Shown here one piece after another: positions 37,297-41,740 of a DNA stretch of 41,740 bases. How positions within the stretch are numbered: the first letter of the stretch is position 1; each line of letters starts with the position of its first letter. Made by a program: the position numbers and the translations under genes. This stretch comes from Massilia frigida (GTDB lineage Bacteria; Pseudomonadota; Gammaproteobacteria; Burkholderiales; Burkholderiaceae_D). The notes under the pieces were generated by a model that saw only the letters and a list, made by a program, of their open reading frames with translations, did not search any database and was not told the DNA's origin. Location: positions 1 through 41,740 of the forward strand of contig NZ_WHJG01000054.1 of assembly GCF_011682175.1 (NCBI RefSeq). Reading direction: 5' to 3'.

Positions 37297-37528
37297 CGGC
37301 TCATGCTTAGAGGATACAAAATTGCCGTAAGCCATTGATTTATATATATATTTACTGTGAACATAATCCGACACTCTGCGTTGTGCGGCGCTTCCTCGTG
37401 ATAATATTTTTTTCAAAGTAAGCATACGGTTTATGCAGTTCAGGCATCCGACCGCTGCGGCCAATTCCGGCTGCATCGTTTTTTGGATGAGCGCCGTCTG
37501 ACCCACCGGTCACGCCATCGCTCGACAA

Positions 37529-37562
37529 ATGGGCTACAACGCCCATCTATAAAAAAGGAAAA
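37529..37562 (+). promoter_or_regulatory. Leader hairpin and ribosome site of the second M28 gene
   Basis: ATGGGC-TACAAC-GCCCAT (37529-37546) forms a 6-bp hairpin just before an A-rich ribosome site, AAAAAAGGAAAA (37551-37562), and the ATG at 37567. The 270-base gap upstream (37297-37566) is AT-rich and has no gene. A GATAAT-like -10 is visible, but no paired -35 could be fixed. Confidence 0.35.
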
Positions 37563-37566
37563 TCCG

Positions 37567-39159
37567 ATGGAGAACCAAGTGCACCAATTTCAGCGTCGTG
37601 CGATGCCTGCCCTGCTTGCGGTCCTGATTTCCGGGCTGATGGCAAGCACCAGTGCCATTGCCGCCACCCCGGGCAAAGGATGGATCACGGTGGGCGACAC
37701 CGCCTACACGCATTTGCAGAAAGTAGCGCCGCAAGCGCTTGCCCGCCAAAGTCAGGTTGTGAGGACCAATGACCAGGCTGGCCTCGTCGCTTCGGAAAGA
37801 GTTCACCTGGTGCAAGTGAACGAAGAAGAAATGCTGAAACTGAACGAATCGATCCACCACGAGCTCAAGCGTTGTGGCGGGTACATGTATCACGAGACCG
37901 AAGCCGAGGGCAAACGCGCTCTGGCCAAGCTGGCGGCGCCCGCCAGCACGGCCACCCTGGCCACGCTCGCGCGGCCGAGCTATGTGATCGACAACCAGGC
38001 CCTGGTAACGCCGGTCCTGTCGCAAATGCAGGCCAGCAATATCGGTACGACGATTACCGAGCTGTCCTCGTTCACCAACCGCTTTTATACGACCACGGGC
38101 GGCTCCGACGCGTCCAACTGGCTCAAGCAAAAATGGGCCGGCATGGCCACCGGCCGCGCCGATATCGCGGTGACGCAATTCACGCACAGCGGCTACAACC
38201 AGAAATCGGTGATACTGACCATTACCGGGACCGATAATCCGTCCGAGGTGATTGTGCTCGGCGGCCACCTCGATTCGACGGTCGGTTCCGGCACCGGGGA
38301 AACCTCGCGCGCACCTGGCGCCGATGACGATGCATCGGGTATCGCCAGCATGACCGAAGTGCTGCGCTCGATGATTGCCAACGGCTACAAGCCGCGCCGC
38401 ACCATCAAGATGATCGGTTATGCCGCCGAAGAAGTGGGCCTGCGCGGTTCGCAAGCGATTGCCCAGAACTTCAAGGCCAATAATGTGAATGTGGTCGGCG
38501 TCATGCAGCTGGACATGACCAATTACAAAGGCTCGGCCAACGATATTTATATCTATACCGATTACACCGACAGCCTGCAGAACGACTTTGTCGCCAAGCT
38601 GATCACCACTTATCAGCCGACCCTGACCATCGGCTACGACAGGTGCGGTTATGGCTGCTCGGACCACGCGTCATGGACCGCGCAGGGCTATTACGCGTCG
38701 ATGCCGTTCGAGACGACGATGTCGCAGTCGAACCGGTATATCCACACGGTCAACGACACCTTCGCCAATGCCGGCGGCCAGGCGAATCACTCGCTCAAAT
38801 TCGCGCGCCTGGCAGCATCGTTCGCCATTGAACTCGGTAGCGATGGCGCGGTGGTGGGCGGCGGCGACAAGACCGAAACCTTTACCGGCAGCCTGACCTC
38901 GGGCCAGAAGAAAACCTTCGGCCCGTTCAAGGCCGCCATCGGTACGGTGGTCTCCTCCACCACCGGTACCGGCGACACGGATCTGTATGTGCGCAGAACC
39001 TCGGTGCCGACCACCTCGAGTTACACCTGCAAATCGGACGGTGCCACCAGCACGGAAAAGTGCACGGTGAACATGACCGCCAATGGCGATGTGTACGTGC
39101 TGTTGAACGGCTATACGTCGTCGAGCTATACCTTGACAGTGACGTACAAGCCGCAATAA
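37567..39159 (+). CDS. Secreted M28 aminopeptidase with C-terminal PPC domain
   Basis: This 530-residue precursor is a paralogue of the preceding gene. It has a signal peptide (MPALLAVLISGLMASTSAIA within residues 13-32) and a propeptide region with CGGYMYHETEAEGKRAL and RPSYVIDNQALVTPVLSQMQ. The M28 domain has ligands H234 (GGHLDST), Asp near 253 (APGADDDASG), E288/E289, D316 (MQLDMTNY) and H393 (YIHTVND), plus the C360/C364 loop CGYGCSDHASW. A pre-peptidase C-terminal (PPC) domain occupies about 434-530 (TETFTGSLTSGQKKTF, GTGDTDLYVRR, VYVLLNGYTSSSYTLTV). PPC domains in secreted peptidases are usually trimmed during maturation. A terminator follows. Confidence 0.94.
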   Translation: MENQVHQFQRRAMPALLAVLISGLMASTSAIAATPGKGWITVGDTAYTHLQKVAPQALARQSQVVRTNDQAGLVASERVHLVQVNEEEMLKLNESIHHELKRCGGYMYHETEAEGKRALAKLAAPASTATLATLARPSYVIDNQALVTPVLSQMQASNIGTTITELSSFTNRFYTTTGGSDASNWLKQKWAGMATGRADIAVTQFTHSGYNQKSVILTITGTDNPSEVIVLGGHLDSTVGSGTGETSRAPGADDDASGIASMTEVLRSMIANGYKPRRTIKMIGYAAEEVGLRGSQAIAQNFKANNVNVVGVMQLDMTNYKGSANDIYIYTDYTDSLQNDFVAKLITTYQPTLTIGYDRCGYGCSDHASWTAQGYYASMPFETTMSQSNRYIHTVNDTFANAGGQANHSLKFARLAASFAIELGSDGAVVGGGDKTETFTGSLTSGQKKTFGPFKAAIGTVVSSTTGTGDTDLYVRRTSVPTTSSYTCKSDGATSTEKCTVNMTANGDVYVLLNGYTSSSYTLTVTYKPQ

Positions 39160-39186
39160 TCGCCAGTTCACGGTGAGCGGTTCGGG

Positions 39187-39227
39187 CCGCGCGCATCCTT
39201 CATGGATTCGCGCGGCTTTATCGTTTT
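39187..39227 (+). terminator. Intrinsic terminator after the second M28 gene
   Basis: Stem CCGCGCG / CGCGCGG, with inner ATCC / GGAT pairing, is followed by CTTTATCGTTTT. It is 27 bases after the stop codon. Confidence 0.7.
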
Positions 39228-39244
39228 GAGGGGATGCGGGCGTT

Positions 39245-39268
39245 AAAAAAACCCGCCGGAGCGGGCTT
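39245..39268 (-). terminator. Intrinsic terminator of the TAXI-protein operon
   Basis: On the minus strand CCCGC-TCCG-GCGGG is followed by seven T residues, 24 bases after the stop of the binding-protein gene. Confidence 0.85.
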
Positions 39269-39292
39269 GCGCGCTAGTCGGACAATCCTGTA

Positions 39293-40249
39293 TTACTTCT
39301 TTTTGGCCGGCAGCGGCAGGCCGGCAAAGCGCGGCCACTCGACCTTGCTCTCGAACGATTTGATCTCGTTCCAGCCCGGTTCAAAATCCCCATCCTTCAG
39401 TTCCAGCAGTTCGCGGTCCAGCAAGTTCCTGAGTGCGGCGACATCGCCGATTTTTGCGCCGTTGAACGGGCGCGTGACCAGTACGTTTTGTACCGCCAGC
39501 GCCTGCACGTTGTACACGCCGATGTTCTTGTAGCTGTACGGGCGCACGCTGTAAGGGCTGCTGATCGGGACGTCGAAGCCAGCCAGGGTCAGCCCGCTGT
39601 TCGGCGCCAGGCGAGTTATCTGGCCGTGCGGCCAGCCGGCGACCGAGAATGCTGCGTAGGCCTCGCCCGAGAGCACTTTTTGAAACGCGATGGCGTCGCT
39701 GTCGACATCGATGTAGCGCATGTTGTAGCCGAGGACCTTATCAAGCTGGCGCACCATCAGCTGGGCCGAACCAACCAGGGCGACCGGCGCGCCGCGCAGC
39801 TCGGACATCTTGGTGATGCGCACCGTCCTGGTATCGCCTTTAAGCACGCCGTATTTCTTGGGTCCTTCCAGAATCAGGCCATTGGCGGAGGTAACGATGT
39901 GCAGGTAGTTGCTGTTCAATGCCGCCACCACCATCAGGGAAGCGATATTGGCGTCGCCTTCGGCCATTTTCTTGAGCGCGTCCATCGGCACGATGCCGAC
40001 ATCGGCTTTCTTGATCGAGAGCGTGGTCAGGTTATCCAGGCCGCCTTCGGTATTGACTTCGCACAGCGGCATGGTGTTTTTGGAGACGCGCACCAGGTCG
40101 GCGAACAGTTTGGAATAGCCTTTGCCGGCCGGGCCGGTGGCCACTTTCAGTCCTTCGCAGGGGGCTGCCGGAGCGCCATCCATTTTGGCCGCCTGCGCGG
40201 CCGATACGGTCAGTCCGAACATCAGGGAGATCATTACGCGGGTTTTCAT
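39293..40249 (-). CDS. TAXI-type periplasmic solute-binding protein, no TRAP permease nearby
   Basis: This 318-residue precursor has a clear signal peptide (MKTRVMISLMFGLTVSAAQA, cut after residue 20). The mature part resembles TAXI (TRAP-associated extracytoplasmic immunogenic) binding proteins: LKVATGPAGKGYSKLFADL, LTTLSIKKADVGIVPMDAL, LVGSAQLMVRQLDKVLG and a second lobe with AFQKVLSGEAYAAFSVAGWP. A late YSYKNIGVYNVQALAVQNVL strand region closes the fold. No TRAP membrane subunit lies in the window, so it may act as a sensor or accessory subunit. It is the last gene of the operon, starting 10 bases after the 50-residue peptide. I choose ATG 40249, with AAAAAGG upstream; the longer frame upstream overlaps the small gene. 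Confidence 0.82.
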   Translation of the reverse strand: MKTRVMISLMFGLTVSAAQAAKMDGAPAAPCEGLKVATGPAGKGYSKLFADLVRVSKNTMPLCEVNTEGGLDNLTTLSIKKADVGIVPMDALKKMAEGDANIASLMVVAALNSNYLHIVTSANGLILEGPKKYGVLKGDTRTVRITKMSELRGAPVALVGSAQLMVRQLDKVLGYNMRYIDVDSDAIAFQKVLSGEAYAAFSVAGWPHGQITRLAPNSGLTLAGFDVPISSPYSVRPYSYKNIGVYNVQALAVQNVLVTRPFNGAKIGDVAALRNLLDRELLELKDGDFEPGWNEIKSFESKVEWPRFAGLPLPAKKK

Positions 40250-40259
40250 ATGTGCCTTT

Positions 40260-40412
40260 TTAGAAGTTGAAGTTTTTATTTGGCTGCGCTTGCGGGCCGA
40301 CCGGCTGGACCGGGGTTGCTGTGTCGTCGTTATGCGGCGCCAGGAAGGCTGCGGCAAGTACCAGCAAGACCACGATCAGCGTGCCGCCCCAGCGGATGCA
40401 TTTCCAGAACAT
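40260..40412 (-). CDS. Small single-span membrane protein (50 residues), function unknown
   Basis: A short gene runs from ATG 40412 to TAA 40260. It has an excellent ribosome site, AAGGAGG, six bases upstream. The peptide starts MFWKCIRWGGTLIVVLLVLA, continues AAFLAP, and ends in a hydrophilic tail rich in Pro, Gln and Asn (DDTATPVQPVGPQAQPNKNF plus two residues). The hydrophobic segment (residues 11-25) predicts one membrane span with the tail outside. The gene begins three bases after the stop of the 261-residue gene, whose last codons contain the ribosome site, and ends ten bases before the TAXI gene. No family is recognised. The position strongly supports a real, co-translated gene. Confidence 0.75.
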   Translation of the reverse strand: MFWKCIRWGGTLIVVLLVLAAAFLAPHNDDTATPVQPVGPQAQPNKNFNF

Positions 40413-40415
40413 CGA

Positions 40416-41201
40416 TTACCTCCTTACTTTTTCAGTGCTGCCAATCCCGATCGCACTCAGGTCGATCGACATGCCGTCGTCGAACGACAGCTCCTTTGCG
40501 CTGCTGAGTTTTTCCGCTTCCATTTCGAGTTCGGAGAACACCAGGTTGAAGTTGTCGCGTACGCTGTCGAAGGCTTCGTCGGCCAGCATCTGGTTCAGCA
40601 GTTCCTGGCCGCTGGTGGCGTTCAGGTTCTGGATCGCGGCCTGGCCTGCCTGCCCGAAGCGCCATTCGAATTTCTTGTCTTCGACGACTTCGCTCAACTG
40701 CACCAGCGCCAGTTCGGCGTTTTTGTATTTCACGACCAGCAGGACGTGCGCATCTTTCATGGCCTTGACCGCATTTTCCTGGCGGCTGGCGTCGTAGCCG
40801 GGCTTCTGGCGTTTGCGCTCCTCGATCATGTCGCTCATGCTTTTGATTTGGGCACCGATGTTCACCACCGCTTTTTTGAAGGCCACTACGCGCTGGCGCT
40901 TTTGCAGCAGAAAATTCTGCAGCTGTTCGATCGGATTGGCGCGGGCCTCCGCCTTGCGCGCCGCCAGCAAGCGGTTTTCCAGCTTTTGTCCGAACAGCGG
41001 GAGGGCCTGGAATAGCGCGACACCGACAGCGCCGATCAGCGCGAGAGCGATCAAGCCCAAGCCGGCGCTGACGGCGCCCCAGATAATGGGCGCCAGGGTA
41101 GCCAGCACCGCGGTCCCGGCCACTCCCGCGGCAATCCGCACTGCCCAGATGCGCTGCTGTTCGGTGACCGGGCCAGTGTCGTTGTTCACGGCGTTTTTCA
41201 T
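40416..41201 (-). CDS. Membrane-hairpin protein with long helical region, function unknown
   Basis: This 261-residue protein starts at ATG 41201. After a polar N-terminus, two hydrophobic segments (about 22-42, RIAAGVAGTAVLATLAPIIW, and 46-66, SAGLGLIALALIGAVGVALF) form a probable membrane hairpin. Residues 72-235 are charged and strongly helical (LENRLLAARKAEARANPIEQ, QKRQRVVAFKKAVVNIGAQI, ELALVQLSEVVEDKKFEWRF), like the long coiled-coil arms of PspA/Vipp1-type proteins. I do not claim homology to them. A short C-terminal tail follows (SFDDGMSIDLSAIGIG). The start overlaps the stop of the 80-residue leader gene (ATGA), and its 3' end carries the ribosome site of the 50-residue gene. Confidence 0.8.
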   Translation of the reverse strand: MKNAVNNDTGPVTEQQRIWAVRIAAGVAGTAVLATLAPIIWGAVSAGLGLIALALIGAVGVALFQALPLFGQKLENRLLAARKAEARANPIEQLQNFLLQKRQRVVAFKKAVVNIGAQIKSMSDMIEERKRQKPGYDASRQENAVKAMKDAHVLLVVKYKNAELALVQLSEVVEDKKFEWRFGQAGQAAIQNLNATSGQELLNQMLADEAFDSVRDNFNLVFSELEMEAEKLSSAKELSFDDGMSIDLSAIGIGSTEKVRR

Positions 41202-41440
41202 GTTGTCTCCTGGTTGATTTGAATGTGCGTGCGGCTGCCGGCGTCCAAGGCCGGCGCCTGGCCTGTGGCAGGGGCGAAAAAAAAGGCATCCGATGGGATG
41301 CCTTTGATATCGTATTGCGCAGAACGGGTCACGTTCGCGCACGGAGTGGGGGGAGTGTCCGCCGCCACCTGCATGTCGCGCGGTGTCGGGCGCGTTCGCG
41401 GGGAGGGGAAGTTGGTGTTCTGGTTCCTGTTGCTGCTCAT
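41198..41440 (-). CDS. 80-residue leader protein of the Pho-controlled operon, function unknown
   Basis: The gene runs from ATG 41440, with AAGGCGG five bases upstream, to TGA 41198. It overlaps the next start by four bases. The product is polar and probably disordered at first (MSSNRNQNTNFPSPRTRPTP), then has a more hydrophobic part (YDIKGIPSDAFFFAPATG) and ends HIQINQETT. No signal peptide, membrane span or known domain is seen. The first half uses codons ending in G or C, as its neighbours do. A strong intrinsic terminator is embedded in codons for KGIPSDAFFF. It may be a real protein, a regulatory leader peptide, or both. Confidence 0.6.
   Translation of the reverse strand: MSSNRNQNTNFPSPRTRPTPRDMQVAADTPPTPCANVTRSAQYDIKGIPSDAFFFAPATGQAPALDAGSRTHIQINQETT
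41277..41305 (-). terminator. Intrinsic terminator/attenuator inside the leader gene
   Basis: On the minus strand AAAGGCATCC-CATC-GGATGCCTTT gives a perfect 10-bp stem with a 4-base loop, and T residues continue to a run of eight. It stands about 160 bases after the predicted transcription start and 76 bases before the 261-residue gene, so it could stop most transcripts early. Confidence 0.75.
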
Positions 41441-41461
41441 TGTGTCCGCCTTATTCTTGTT

Positions 41462-41523
41462 TTTATGGGCTCCAGCATATGACGGCAATATGACAGGATG
41501 ATGACATGACGAACAAATGACGC
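41462..41523 (-). promoter_or_regulatory. Tandem PhoB boxes and -10 of the leader-hairpin-TAXI operon
   Basis: Minus-strand repeats CCGTCAT (41485-41479), CTGTCAT (41496-41490) and ATGTCAT (41507-41501) are spaced exactly 11 bases apart. A further pair, TCGTCAT (41512-41506) and GCGTCAT (41523-41517), has the same period. CTGTCATATTGCCGTCAT differs from two perfect CTGTCAT repeats at one base. Eleven bases after the last repeat is CATAAA (41467-41462), a suitable -10 for a PhoB-activated promoter with no -35. The leader ATG lies 22 bases further on. Confidence 0.7.
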
Positions 41524-41592
41524 GTGCGAGCACCAATTGTTGTTGTACGGTTGATGTATGGATGGGGGAAAGACGCCACGAATCTGCGGACG

Positions 41593-41648
41593 AAAAAAAA
41601 CCCGGCTTGCACCAAGCGCGATCTTGAGCGCGCTTAGGCTTACCGGGG
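41593..41648 (-). terminator. rRNA operon terminator
   Basis: Outer arms CCGGG / CCCGG and inner arms AAGCGCG / CGCGCTT form a long hairpin followed by eight T residues on the minus strand, 16 bases after the 5S gene. Confidence 0.9.
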
Positions 41649-41664
41649 TCTTTCTCTTATAACT

Positions 41665-41740
41665 AGCCTGACGATAACCTACTTTCACACTGGTTGCAGC
41701 ACTATCATCGGCGTAAAATCGTTTCACGGTCCTGTTCGGG
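41665..41740 (-). rRNA. rrf: 5S ribosomal RNA, 3' part (runs off window)
   Basis: The minus strand carries the conserved 3' two thirds of betaproteobacterial 5S rRNA: CCCGAACAGGACCGTGAAAC, GCCGATGATAGTGCTGCAAC and GTGTGAAAGTAGGTTATCGT, then CAGGCT. The 5' part, and presumably 23S and 16S, lie to the right of the window. The rRNA operon is transcribed toward the Pho-controlled operon and ends in a strong terminator. Confidence 0.95.

Noticed and set aside
40416-41201. Calling the 261-residue protein PspA
   Set aside because: PspA/Vipp1 proteins have no two-helix membrane hairpin at the N-terminus and I see no conserved PspA sequence block. Only the helical character is similar.

Overview
The window looks like a chromosomal segment of a high-GC betaproteobacterium of the Oxalobacteraceae type (Massilia, Duganella or Janthinobacterium relatives). 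This rests on the protein flavour, the queA-tgt-yajC-secD-secF order, a DUF3025 gene after pyrC, the 5S rRNA sequence, and the mix of secreted peptidases with a type VI spike protein. No long tract of foreign base composition is obvious. The only clear mobile DNA is an IS66-type end at the left edge.

Layout. 1-1731: the left end of an IS66-like element sits inside vgrG and truncates it. 2017-2709: a YafY-type HTH/WYL regulator. 2835-8642 (minus): the tRNA-queuosine and Sec operon queA-tgt-yajC-secD-secF, with palindromic repeats between tgt and yajC. 8746-10797 (plus): recG, divergent from queA. 10822-14387 (minus): a LysE-type exporter, a Gfo/Idh/MocA oxidoreductase, a DUF3025 protein and pyrC. 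14486-15113 (plus): a ParD/ParE-type toxin-antitoxin pair with a visible promoter and operator. 15137-15862 (minus): a lone polar amino-acid ABC ATPase. 16069-19855 (plus): a dicarboxylate/amino-acid symporter, a secreted amidohydrolase and a periplasmic asparaginase. 19890-21725 (minus): an ATM1-type ABC exporter. 21788-23800 (plus): a YciA-type thioesterase and PhoD. 23804-27283 (minus): two tandem fadD paralogues. 27522-30677 (minus): a lipoprotein aminopeptidase and a molybdopterin oxidoreductase. 30829-32022 (plus): an M20 amidohydrolase. 32203-33114 (minus): a 3-hydroxyisobutyrate dehydrogenase-like enzyme that seems to start at CTG. 33261-33821 (plus): pagL. 33881-35917 (minus): a phytase-like esterase lipoprotein behind a Pho box. 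36085-39159 (plus): two M28 aminopeptidases, the second with a PPC domain. 39293-41440 (minus): a four-gene operon of unknown function. 41665-41740 (minus): the 3' part of 5S rRNA with its terminator.

The best candidate for an undescribed system is the 39293-41523 operon. It runs from an 80-residue leader protein to a 261-residue protein with a membrane hairpin and a long helical region, then a 50-residue single-span peptide missed by ordinary ORF cut-offs, then a periplasmic TAXI-type binding protein with no TRAP permease. The genes are tightly coupled (4-base overlap, 3-base gap). Upstream lie 11-bp phased GTCAT repeats matching tandem PhoB boxes at the correct distance from a -10. A strong intrinsic terminator lies inside the leader reading frame. 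A second Pho box precedes the phytase-like gene about 5.5 kb away. I infer a phosphate-starvation envelope module; its biochemical role cannot be read from the sequence.

Other themes are aspartate supply (periplasmic asparaginase near an acidic-substrate symporter), fatty-acid activation (two FadD and a thioesterase) and secreted peptide hydrolysis (two M28 enzymes and a lipoprotein aminopeptidase).
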